DNA of 18,056 nt from UBA12014 sp029248335 (GTDB taxonomy: Bacteria; Planctomycetota; Phycisphaerae; Phycisphaerales; SM1A02), in NCBI GenBank assembly GCA_029248335.1, contig JAQWJM010000018.1, forward strand, positions 1 through 18,056, read 5' to 3'. The number at the start of each line of letters is the position of its first letter. Positions within the stretch are counted from its first letter, which is position 1. Below are positions 7,573-14,535 of the stretch, piece after piece. A program made the translations under genes and the position numbers. The notes below the pieces were generated by a model. That model did not search any database. It was given only the letters and a program-made list of their open reading frames with translations, and was not told the DNA's origin.

Positions 7573-9149
7573 CCGAGACTCGTACCCGCGACGGTTCACT
7601 CGACCTCGCCATCGCCGCGGATCTCGCGGGGGTGGGTGGGACCTGGATTCCGGTCCGCGACGATCGTCCGCGGTGGTCGACCGTCGAGGACTCGGTCGGT
7701 CGCTGGCGACAGGCACTGCTGTCCAATGCGGCGGTGATCCGGTCGTCGGTCGAGACGCGTCTCGCGGACCTTCTGGATGGCGCCGGCGATGCGATCGAGC
7801 TCCTTCCCGGGGTGTTCGCGATCGGCTGCGTCTCGGAAGGCCGACGAGGTCGTTCGAGCGGCGTGGTCCTGCTGCCGACCGCGGAACTGATCTCGGAAGG
7901 TTCGTTTTCGATGCTCTGCAACGCATCGAGACTCGACGAGCAGATCCTGCGTCAGTTCGCGGCCCGGGACGAGATGCCCGGACGATCCGCCATTCCCGCG
8001 ATCGGCATGCTCGTTCGACGACTGCACGAGGCGGCGCGTCGGCGTTTCGAGGACCGGGAGGCGGCCCAGTCCGTGGACCGCCGACTCTCCGAAAGCTACG
8101 AGGAACTCCACCTCCTCAACTCGCTCATCGACGGACTCGTGGTGGGTGGCGATCCCGGCGAATTCCTCGCTTCGGCGTGCCGTGAGATCGCGGCGACCGC
8201 CGGCTATCGGTGGATCGCGGTGCTGCTCGACGATCCCGGGGCCTGCCGCGTCGACGACTTCATCGTGCACGGTGACGCGGCGCCGACCCGGGCGGACGTC
8301 CGCCGGGTCATCGAGATCGCGGAGACGAGCACCGCCACCGCGATCATGGATCACGTCCACGGTGAGATCGGTCTCGCCGCGGTGCGAGGCGGCGATCGAT
8401 GCCTCGGCACGCTGGTCGCCGGTGGACGAGAAGGCGAGCCGATCTCCAGCATCGAGCTGACCCTGCTCGCGTCGGCCGCCGGACATCTCGGTGTCTTTCT
8501 CCGGAACGCCACGCTCTATTCCGACCTCGACGAGATGTTCCTTGGAACGCTCCAGGCGATGGTCGCCGCGATCGACGCGAAGGACCCCTACACCAGGGGC
8601 CACTCGCAGCGGGTGGCGATCCTGAGCCGGGATCTCGCGGCGGCGATCGGACTTCCCGAGGAGTTCGTCCGCACCGCCCATCTCTCCGGACTCGTTCACG
8701 ACATCGGCAAGATCGGCGTCCCGGAAGCCGTGCTCTGCAAATCAGGACGACTCGACGAAGCCGAATTCGCCGCGATCCGCCAGCATCCGCAGATCGGCTT
8801 CCGGATCCTCCGCGACATCCCCCAGATCCGGGATCTGCTGCCCGGCGTCCTCTGCCATCACGAGGCATGGGACGGGACCGGCTACCCCGCGGGTCTCGAA
8901 GGCGACGAGATTCCGCTGCTCGCGCGAATCGTCGCGATCTGCGACAGCTTCGACGCGATGAGTTCGAGTCGAACCTATCGACGAGCGATGCCTCGCGACG
9001 AGGTGTTCGCGGAGATGATCCGCTGCCAGGGAACCCAGTTCGACCCGTCGATCACGCCGGTCTTCATCGGCATGGACCTGACGGAGTACGACCGACTGCT
9101 CGCCCGCGACGCGGGTGAGGCCGCGGTGGACGATCGGAGAGCCGCATGA
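7569..9149 (+). CDS. GAF-like plus HD-GYP cyclic-di-GMP phosphodiesterase
   Basis: A 526-residue soluble protein. The N-terminal 170 residues are not recognised. A helical linker (about 150-190) leads into a region of about 176-320 that resembles a GAF domain. The HD-GYP domain occupies about 322-500 and looks active: His377-Asp378 in LVHDIGKIG, His406, His430-His431 and the GYP motif at 438-440 inside HHEAWDGTGYP, and Asp459 in AICDSFDAM. HD-GYP enzymes hydrolyse c-di-GMP (some hydrolyse cGAMP), usually under control of an attached or separate receiver. Here the receiver is a separate, translationally coupled protein just upstream, as if a receiver-HD-GYP protein had been split in two. The start overlaps the receiver stop and the stop overlaps the STAS start, both by ATGA. 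It could lower c-di-GMP locally at the ATPase encoded downstream. Confidence 0.9.
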   Translation: MTETRTRDGSLDLAIAADLAGVGGTWIPVRDDRPRWSTVEDSVGRWRQALLSNAAVIRSSVETRLADLLDGAGDAIELLPGVFAIGCVSEGRRGRSSGVVLLPTAELISEGSFSMLCNASRLDEQILRQFAARDEMPGRSAIPAIGMLVRRLHEAARRRFEDREAAQSVDRRLSESYEELHLLNSLIDGLVVGGDPGEFLASACREIAATAGYRWIAVLLDDPGACRVDDFIVHGDAAPTRADVRRVIEIAETSTATAIMDHVHGEIGLAAVRGGDRCLGTLVAGGREGEPISSIELTLLASAAGHLGVFLRNATLYSDLDEMFLGTLQAMVAAIDAKDPYTRGHSQRVAILSRDLAAAIGLPEEFVRTAHLSGLVHDIGKIGVPEAVLCKSGRLDEAEFAAIRQHPQIGFRILRDIPQIRDLLPGVLCHHEAWDGTGYPAGLEGDEIPLLARIVAICDSFDAMSSSRTYRRAMPRDEVFAEMIRCQGTQFDPSITPVFIGMDLTEYDRLLARDAGEAAVDDRRAA

Positions 9150-9481
9150 AGCTGCGTTTCGAGGATCATGGCCCGCTCTGCGTCGTGCAGCTCGAGGGCG
9201 AACTCGTCGGGGAGTCCTCGGATTCCCTGCGGCGTGCGTGCCGCGAGCGGCTGGAAGGCGGTTCGCGCGACTTCATCCTCGACGTCTCGACGACCTCGGG
9301 AATCGATTCCGCCGGACTCGAGGCCCTGCTCGATCTCGCCGATGCCGCGAGCGAACGACGGGGACGCTGTCTCATCGCCGGGCCCGAGACGTCGCTCAAG
9401 ACGGTGCTCGACATCACGCGCGTGAGCGACCGCCTCGAAATCCACGATGAAGTCGCATCCGCGACGAGGGTGCTCCGATGA
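9146..9481 (+). CDS. STAS-domain protein (anti-sigma factor antagonist-like)
   Basis: A 111-residue stand-alone STAS domain of the SpoIIAA/RsbV type. The N terminus has the typical strand start (LCVVQLEGELVG), and the signature IDSAGLEALL contains Ser55, the site that partner kinases phosphorylate in this family. Such proteins bind anti-sigma kinases or other GHKL-type ATPases in a phosphorylation-dependent way. No RsbW/SpoIIAB-like kinase or PP2C phosphatase is encoded in this window; the only GHKL ATPase nearby is the histidine kinase upstream. It is tied by ATGA overlaps to the HD-GYP gene before and the ATPase gene after, so it may be part of a signalling complex at the machine rather than a sigma-factor switch. 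The partner is unknown. Confidence 0.88.
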   Translation: MKLRFEDHGPLCVVQLEGELVGESSDSLRRACRERLEGGSRDFILDVSTTSGIDSAGLEALLDLADAASERRGRCLIAGPETSLKTVLDITRVSDRLEIHDEVASATRVLR

Positions 9482-11223
9482 CACGACACTCCACGACACC
9501 CGTCACCGGCGGTGCTCGAGGGAACTCGACGGCCGGCGTCGCGCCGCTCGGCGAGACGCTGATCGAAGCGGGTTCGATCACCCGCACCCAGCTCGAGACG
9601 GCGCTGGCGAGCCAGCGCGAGAGCGGGGACCACCGGCTTCTCGGCGAGGTCCTGGTCTCGCTCGGTTTCGCCGACGAGGCGACCATCGCCGAAGGGCTCG
9701 CCGCCGGCTGCGGACTTCCCTTCGTCCGGGATCCCGCGAGAATCGCGGATCCGACCGTGGTCGAACTGCTCTCCCGCGACTTCGCCCGGCAGCACCGGGT
9801 GCTTCCGCTCTTCCTGGTCCGTGGGACCCTGACGATCGCCGCCGCGGAACCTTCGAACGTCTACCTCTTCGAGGAGATCGCGCGTCGAACCGGCCATCGG
9901 GTCCAGGTCGCCGCGGCTTCCGCGTGCGAGCTCGAAGCCGCGATCGAGAACTGGCTGCCGGCCGCCAACGTGTTCGTGATCGACGACATCCACGACGGGG
10001 TCGAGAACGCGGATCTCACGGTGCTGGAGCGACAGGTCTCCGAGATCACCGACCTCGCCGAGATCGCCGGGCACGGGCCCGTGGTCCGGCTGGTGAACTG
10101 GTTGATCCACGACGCGGTCGAGGAGGGGGCCAGCGACATCCACGTCGAGCCGGGCGATCGCGATCTCCGGATCCGATTCCGGATCGACGGTCGACTCCAC
10201 GAGAAGATCCGTCCTCCGCATCGAATGGCGCCCGCGATCACCAGTCGCATCAAGATCATGGCGGAACTCGACATCGCGGAACGTCGACTGCCTCAGGACG
10301 GGGACATCCACGTCCTGCTCGACGGTCGTCGGGTCGATCTCCGCGTCTCGACGATGTCGGGACGTCAGGGCGAGAAGGTCGTGATCCGGATCATCGACAG
10401 TCGCAACGCGATCGTCGCGCCGGAACGACTGGGCATGTCGGCTTCGATCCGGAATGGGTGGTCGGAACTGCTCGCGGCCCCGAACGGGGTGGTGCTGGTC
10501 ACCGGCCCGACGGGCAGCGGCAAGAGCACCACGCTCTATTCGGCCCTCGGTTCGATGGATGCCGACACGTTGAACCTCTCGACGATCGAGGATCCGGTGG
10601 AAGCCGTGATTCCCGGCGTGAACCAGTTCCAGGTGAACGAACGCACCGGATTCTCCTTTCCGTCCGCGCTTCGATCGATGCTGCGACAGGACCCCGACGT
10701 GGTGATGGTCGGCGAGATTCGGGACGAGGAGACCGCGGCGATCGCCGCCCAGGCGGCGCTGACCGGACACCTCGTGCTCTCCTCCCTCCACACCAACGAC
10801 GCCTGTGGCGCGCCGGTACGGCTCGTCAATCTCGGCGTCGAACCGTTCCTCGTGGCCACCGTGCTGCGTGGCGTGCTCGCCCAGCGACTCATCCGCCGGA
10901 TCTGCCCGCAGTGTCGGCGCGAGGTCGAGGTGGAGGCGAACGTCCGACGAATGGTCGAAGAGGTCGCCGAGGTGGATGGATTCCATGCGGGCGAAGGATG
11001 CCAGCGCTGTCGAGGGACCGGATTCAGCGGTCGGGCGGGGGTGTTCGAACTGCTTCGACCCGATCAGGCGATCTGCGACGCGATCTCCGCGTCGGTGCCG
11101 CACCGGCAACTGGCCGAGATCGCCCGGCACGCCGGATTCGAGTCGATGCGGATCGACGGCCTGCGGAAGGTCGCCGAAGGACTGACCACCGTCGAGGAGG
11201 TGCTGGCGGCCACGGCCGCCTGA
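9478..11223 (+). CDS. gspE: GspE/PilB-family secretion/pilus assembly ATPase with MshEN-like N-domain
   Basis: Hexameric cytoplasmic ATPase (581 residues) that powers pilin or pseudopilin polymerisation. After about 20 variable residues comes a GspE-II/MshEN-like domain with two tandem copies of the LG-x6-G-x13-Q pattern. The first spans Leu24-Gln46 and is complete; the second spans Leu55-Gly77 and has Gly where Gln is expected. The ATPase core has Walker A GPTGSGKST at 343-351, a Walker B region DPDVVMVGEIRD at 405-416 preceded by the Asp box, and the His box HLVLSSLHTND. The C-terminal region keeps the four-cysteine zinc motif (CPQC and CQRC). It therefore looks fully functional as an extension-type ATPase. 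Its start overlaps the STAS stop by ATGA. MshEN domains bind c-di-GMP in MshE-type ATPases, which fits with the HD-GYP gene two places upstream. No PilT-like retraction ATPase is in the window. Confidence 0.94.
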   Translation: MTRHSTTPVTGGARGNSTAGVAPLGETLIEAGSITRTQLETALASQRESGDHRLLGEVLVSLGFADEATIAEGLAAGCGLPFVRDPARIADPTVVELLSRDFARQHRVLPLFLVRGTLTIAAAEPSNVYLFEEIARRTGHRVQVAAASACELEAAIENWLPAANVFVIDDIHDGVENADLTVLERQVSEITDLAEIAGHGPVVRLVNWLIHDAVEEGASDIHVEPGDRDLRIRFRIDGRLHEKIRPPHRMAPAITSRIKIMAELDIAERRLPQDGDIHVLLDGRRVDLRVSTMSGRQGEKVVIRIIDSRNAIVAPERLGMSASIRNGWSELLAAPNGVVLVTGPTGSGKSTTLYSALGSMDADTLNLSTIEDPVEAVIPGVNQFQVNERTGFSFPSALRSMLRQDPDVVMVGEIRDEETAAIAAQAALTGHLVLSSLHTNDACGAPVRLVNLGVEPFLVATVLRGVLAQRLIRRICPQCRREVEVEANVRRMVEEVAEVDGFHAGEGCQRCRGTGFSGRAGVFELLRPDQAICDAISASVPHRQLAEIARHAGFESMRIDGLRKVAEGLTTVEEVLAATAA

Positions 11224-11227
11224 AGCC

Positions 11228-12454
11228 ATGAGCGAGACCGCCACCTGGTCCTGGCAGGCCCGTGATGCGACGGGCCGACTCCTCCGCGGAACGCAGACCG
11301 CGTCCGATGCGGCGGAGGTCGCCTCGCGTCTCCGATCGGAGGGGCGGGTGGTGCTCGCGATCGACCGGACCATCGGTGGCCCGACGCGATCCGAACGAAA
11401 CGGAATCCTGCCACGGCAGCGAGCCTCCAGCGCCGCCGTCGCGGCGTTCGTGCGGCAGTTGTCCGTGATGCTCGACTCCGGCGTGCCGGTGGTCGAGGCG
11501 ATCGAAGTCGTCCGGGCCCAGACGTCGGATCGCCGGCTCGCCGACGATCTGGTGGCGGTCCGCGACGAAGTGGAGAACGGTGGCAACCTCAGTGACGCGT
11601 TCGCACGATCATCGGGGACCTTCCCGCCGGTCGCGGTGGGGCTGGTCCGCGCCGCGGAAGCGGTCGGGGATCTTCCGGGAATGTTCGAACGGCTCGCCGA
11701 CTGGCTGCAACGCGAACAGCGGATTCGAAGGCAGGTCCGGTCCGCGCTCGCGTATCCCGCGATCCTCGCGGTGGTCGGATCGGCGATCACGATCCTGCTC
11801 GTGGCGTTCGTGATGCCTCGGTTCGAGGCGATCTACGCGCAGCGTTCCGCCGAGCTTCCACCGTTGACCGAAGGCGTGCTCGCCACCGGCCGTTTCGTCA
11901 CCACCGGGTGGCGGATCTGGGGCCCGGCGATCTTCGCGATCATCGTCGCCGGAATGTTCGCGCGACAGACCACGACGGTGCGCTGCGTGCTCGAACGGAT
12001 TCGGTTCGATGCACCGATGCTCCGTGGGGTCACCCGCCCCGCGGATCTCGCACGCGTGACGCGGACGCTCTCCGTCCTCCTGAAGGCCGGCGTGCCCTTG
12101 CTGGATGCGATCACCATCTGTCGCGGGCTGAGTCCGTGGCGGCGCTGGGCTCGCTTCTGGGATGGGATCGAGGAACGAGCTCGAAACGGCGACGGAATCT
12201 CCGAAGGATTCGACGTCGAGGACCTCGTGCCCGGCAGCGGGCGGGCCATGATCGCCGCCGGTGAACGATCGGGACGCCTGCCGGAGGTCCTCGAACGGGT
12301 CGCCGACGCCGCGGACGAGGATCTCGACGTCGCGGTGAAGCGCGTCTCCGTGACCCTCGAGCCACTCGCGATCATCGTGCTCGGCGGCGTGATCGGGGTG
12401 GTCGCGATCGCGCTCCTGCTTCCGGTCTTCAAGATGAGCACCATCGCGGGCTGA
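11228..12454 (+). CDS. gspF: GspF/PilC-family inner-membrane platform protein
   Basis: Polytopic inner-membrane protein of 408 residues, the usual length for the family, on which the ATPase acts to assemble pilin subunits. A short N-terminal region (1-65) is followed by two T2SF domains, about 68-195 and about 270-400. The family phrases are clear: FVRQLSVMLDSGVPVVEAI in the first repeat, the helical loop around VGDLPGMFERLADWL, and ERSGRLPEVLERVAD in the second. Membrane segments are at about 176-200, 222-242 and 375-403, the last ending in LLLPVFKM as is typical. The ATG lies 4 bases after the gspE stop, so the two are co-translated. It is the last gene of the cluster; a run of small hairpins follows. 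Confidence 0.93.
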   Translation: MSETATWSWQARDATGRLLRGTQTASDAAEVASRLRSEGRVVLAIDRTIGGPTRSERNGILPRQRASSAAVAAFVRQLSVMLDSGVPVVEAIEVVRAQTSDRRLADDLVAVRDEVENGGNLSDAFARSSGTFPPVAVGLVRAAEAVGDLPGMFERLADWLQREQRIRRQVRSALAYPAILAVVGSAITILLVAFVMPRFEAIYAQRSAELPPLTEGVLATGRFVTTGWRIWGPAIFAIIVAGMFARQTTTVRCVLERIRFDAPMLRGVTRPADLARVTRTLSVLLKAGVPLLDAITICRGLSPWRRWARFWDGIEERARNGDGISEGFDVEDLVPGSGRAMIAAGERSGRLPEVLERVADAADEDLDVAVKRVSVTLEPLAIIVLGGVIGVVAIALLLPVFKMSTIAG

Positions 12455-12669
12455 GTGGTTTCGGGCCCGGAATCCCGATTGAGCCTCGTGAAAGGGTGGG
12501 AGTTGTCCCCCTGACGAGCCCGATCTGAAAGATCGCGGCGCGGGGTGACTTGTGTCGATGTTCCTCGTAGTCGCGATCAAGGACGCAGCGATTGCGAAGA
12601 ACGCCCCGGTGACGGGTGGTCACGAGTCGGCGAACCAGGGAAGGTCGCCGGTGCCGTGAAGCCCAGGAT

Positions 12670-12693
12670 TTCGTCCGCACGGAAGCGGACGAA
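12670..12693 (+). repeat. 9-bp perfect inverted repeat (TTCGTCCGC/GCGGACGAA)
   Basis: Arms 12670-12678 and 12685-12693 are exact reverse complements around a six-base spacer. The element sits 103 bases before the start of the small helix-turn-helix gene. It has no following T-run, so a protein-binding site or an mRNA leader hairpin is as likely as a terminator. Confidence 0.5.
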
Positions 12694-12783
12694 TTCGACC
12701 GGGAGCGGGGAAGGTCGGATCACGGATGATCCGGCCTCGGCGTTTCCGGAGAATTCCCGGAACGCCCGAAGGCCCAGCGTCGT

Positions 12784-12788
12784 AAGGA
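12784..12788 (+). promoter_or_regulatory. Ribosome binding site deciding the short start
   Basis: AAGGA eight bases upstream of the ATG at 12797 supports the 72-residue form of the helix-turn-helix protein over a much longer in-frame extension beginning near 12545. Confidence 0.55.
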
Positions 12789-12796
12789 ACGATGTC

Positions 12797-13015
12797 ATGC
12801 CGAACAAGAAGAGCAGCGAAACCGATGGAATGCGACGGCGTGCGGCACGGATGGCCGCGTCGCTCGAGCCACAGGACCATGCCGTGCTCGCCCTCCGTTT
12901 CGGGGAGAACCTCAGCGTGGGTGAGACCGCGGCGGTACTGCGGATGAATCCGGACGAGGTCCGGTCGGCAGTGAAGCGAGTCGTCGGCATGCTTCACCGG
13001 CGATCCGACTCCTGA
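12797..13015 (+). CDS. Small sigma-70 region-4-like helix-turn-helix protein
   Basis: A 72-residue basic protein consisting almost wholly of a sigma-70 region-4-like fold. Residues about 23-70 read as LEPQDHAVLALRFGENLS, then VGETAAVLRMNPDEV, then a basic recognition helix ending in MLHRRSD, matching the pattern of region 4 in ECF-type sigma factors. There is no region 2 in this frame or obviously in any frame upstream, so it cannot be a complete sigma factor. It might be a remnant, a DNA-binding regulator, or a protein that works with a separate region-2 partner. The ATG at 12797 is preferred over upstream in-frame starts because AAGGA lies at 12784-12788 and the upstream part (from 12545) has no protein-like character. 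It stands alone, about 340 bases after the secretion cluster. Confidence 0.7.
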   Translation: MPNKKSSETDGMRRRAARMAASLEPQDHAVLALRFGENLSVGETAAVLRMNPDEVRSAVKRVVGMLHRRSDS

Positions 13016-13139
13016 CACGAGTGCGTTCGAAGCGAGCGGGTTCGAGGCGAACGCGACGGGATCGTCGCACGACGGGAATCCGATCACCCGGTGATCATCC
13101 CCCGCGACAACTCCGAAGAACAAGTCCACCACACTGCGT

Positions 13140-13165
13140 CCCCGCGATCCTCCGGATCCGCGGGG
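13140..13165 (+). terminator. Hairpin placed as a shared terminator of converging genes
   Basis: CCCCGCGATCC at 13140-13150 pairs with GGATCCGCGGGG at 13154-13165 with a single-base bulge and a three-base loop, an 11-bp GC-rich stem. On the + strand it is followed by GCGTTCCGTTT, a weak T-rich tail. It lies between the helix-turn-helix gene (ends 13015) and the minus-strand dockerin-like gene (ends 13187), so it can serve as terminator for both, though the minus-strand side has no T-run. Confidence 0.7.
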
Positions 13166-13186
13166 GCGTTCCGTTTGGGCCCGGGT

Positions 13187-14218
13187 TCAGAATCGAGAGA
13201 GCAGGATGCCGAGGTCGATGCCGTTCGTCACGCCGTCCTGATTGAAGTCCGTCGCCGGATCGGCGGTGCCCCAGGAGGCCAGGAAGATGCCGAGGTCGCC
13301 GCCGCCGACGATGCAGTCGCCGTCGAGGTCTCCCGGGACCGAGCAGCCGTCGGTGATCTCGCCCGTGATCCGGAGGGTGGCGGCGTTCCGAACGCCGGCC
13401 GTCACGAGCGGGTTCTCCCGCATGTAGAGATCGACGAAGTCGCCGCCCTGCTGTTCCGCCTCCACGAGCGACGACAACGAGAAGAGCAGTCGTCCCGCGT
13501 CGAGACCCGTTCCAAGCCAGTCGGCGACGGCCGGGTCGGCGCCGTCGAACTCGAAGCGCAGCACGGTTCCCTCCGCGAGTTCGACGCCGGGTTCCGATCC
13601 TTCCGCGATCCCGACCGCGAGTGGATCGGCGGTGAACTGGTCCGCCACCGAATTCGAGACGTCTCGGAGGCCGCCGCCGGCGAGGCACTCCGCGGCGAAG
13701 GCGTTCCGCACACCCTCGCCGAACGGCCCGACCGGACTGAACGCGGTGGCGTCCGTCCAGTTCGTGGACGAGATCCGATTCCGGAAACCGGTCGCGAAGA
13801 GCTCGATCGGTCGTCCCGGGTCCTCGTCCGCCAGATATTCCGGGTGGTCGACGGGGAGGTGGGTCCGCCAGTCGTCGACGCTCGAGTCGTATCCACCGGA
13901 CAGGGGGTCGGCGAGTGTGATCTCGATCACGACCGCATCGATCCGGTAGCGATCGGATCCGGCGCCGGTGGAGACAAGCGGCGTGGTGTCGAAGTCGAGG
14001 ATGATCTGGCCGTCACGATCGTCGAATTCGTAAAGGGTCCCCGTGTAGCCGAAGACGGAGGCGACCGGCCGGGATCCGGGCGTCGTGTTGAAGCCGTAGT
14101 TCCACCGATCGGAGGTCGGCTCGCCGAACGAGGCGTCGAAGGACTGGCCCCAGGAAGCCGCCGCAGCGGAGGCGGCGAGGATCGGGGCGAGGAGGCGGAG
14201 GTCGCGGGAAGGGTTCAT
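13187..14218 (-). CDS. Secreted protein with C-terminal dockerin-like EF-hand pair
   Basis: A 343-residue exported protein of unknown function. Residues 1 to about 25 are a signal peptide (basic start, Leu/Ala-rich core, likely cut near SWG/Q). The body (about 26-285) looks beta-rich and secreted, with many Asp, Gly and Thr residues; no enzyme motif was recognised. The C terminus (about 288-343) holds two calcium-binding dockerin-type repeats, one beginning GDLDGDCIVGGGDLGIFL and one reading DFNQDGVTNGIDLGILL, and the protein ends a few residues later in Arg-Phe. Such tails are common on extracellular proteins of Planctomycetota, where they may act in attachment or sorting. Two cysteines (in DGCS and GDCIV) flank the first repeat. 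The gene is transcribed away from the pseudopilin gene and ends near a strong hairpin. Confidence 0.82.
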   Translation of the reverse strand: MNPSRDLRLLAPILAASAAAASWGQSFDASFGEPTSDRWNYGFNTTPGSRPVASVFGYTGTLYEFDDRDGQIILDFDTTPLVSTGAGSDRYRIDAVVIEITLADPLSGGYDSSVDDWRTHLPVDHPEYLADEDPGRPIELFATGFRNRISSTNWTDATAFSPVGPFGEGVRNAFAAECLAGGGLRDVSNSVADQFTADPLAVGIAEGSEPGVELAEGTVLRFEFDGADPAVADWLGTGLDAGRLLFSLSSLVEAEQQGGDFVDLYMRENPLVTAGVRNAATLRITGEITDGCSVPGDLDGDCIVGGGDLGIFLASWGTADPATDFNQDGVTNGIDLGILLSRF

Positions 14219-14535
14219 TCGGGTTCTCGGTCTCGGGGGGAGGCGTCGTCCCCGATGGTCGCGAAAGGACGTCTTCGGATCAAGGGAAACGTCCCGTGCC
14301 CGCAGTCGTTTCGACTACGAAAAGGTTCGCGATCGGTTCGGGACGGGTGCGAAATTCCCGAATTTCATGGCATGACGAGTCGGTCGATCCCGTCGACGCC
14401 GACGGATTTCACGGCCCCCCGGGCCGGGCTCGCCGAGACGGCCGATTTCCGCCTCGAAGTCCCTGAATCGACTACGATCCCGACGTCCGGGGCCCGGGCT
14501 GGTCCCCGTCGGCTCCGACCTCCGATCGATCTTCC
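14219..14535. promoter_or_regulatory. Divergent promoter region between the dockerin-like and pseudopilin genes
   Basis: A 317-base region between genes transcribed apart, so it must hold promoters for both. I could not pick -35/-10 boxes with confidence. It is locally more AT-rich than its neighbours around 14300-14370. It contains AGTCG/CGACT around TTT (14304-14316), a 16-bp palindrome (14351-14366), and the ten-base direct repeat TCGACTACGA at 14311-14320 and 14468-14477. No small gene is seen in it. Confidence 0.55.
14351..14366. promoter_or_regulatory. AT-rich 16-bp palindrome, candidate operator
   Basis: GAAATTCCCGAATTTC is two perfect 7-base arms around CC. It stands out in high-GC DNA and lies centrally in the divergent intergenic region, the usual place for a dimeric regulator site. 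The regulator is unknown. Confidence 0.45.

Larger units (their letters stand above)
12455..12796 (+). other. Gene-free, hairpin-rich stretch
   Basis: I see no convincing gene in these 342 bases. There are four potential hairpins on the + strand: TCGGG/CCCGA (12461-12465 with 12474-12478); a nested one with outer CTCGT/ACGAG (12485-12489 with 12514-12518) and inner GGGA/TCCC (12498-12501 with 12506-12509); CGATCT/AGATCG with a GAA loop (12521-12535); and a 9-bp stem at 12670-12693. The first three sit within 85 bases of the gspF stop and could form its transcript end. The rest is probably leader sequence for the small helix-turn-helix gene. No known riboswitch consensus was recognised. Confidence 0.45.

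Noticed and set aside
9166..11790. Minus-strand open frame of 874 codons across STAS, gspE and gspF
   Set aside because: It lies opposite three clearly identified genes, and its translation is Ser/Arg/Asp-rich with no motif.
12545..12796. Upstream extension of the small helix-turn-helix protein to 156 residues
   Set aside because: The added residues show no sigma region 2 or other domain, and a good ribosome site supports the later ATG at 12797.
13082..13096. Palindrome GATCACC-C-GGTGATC after the helix-turn-helix gene
   Set aside because: It is a perfect 7-base-arm palindrome but lies downstream of one gene and far from any start; with so many GATC/CGATCG words in this DNA it may be chance. 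Kept only as a note.
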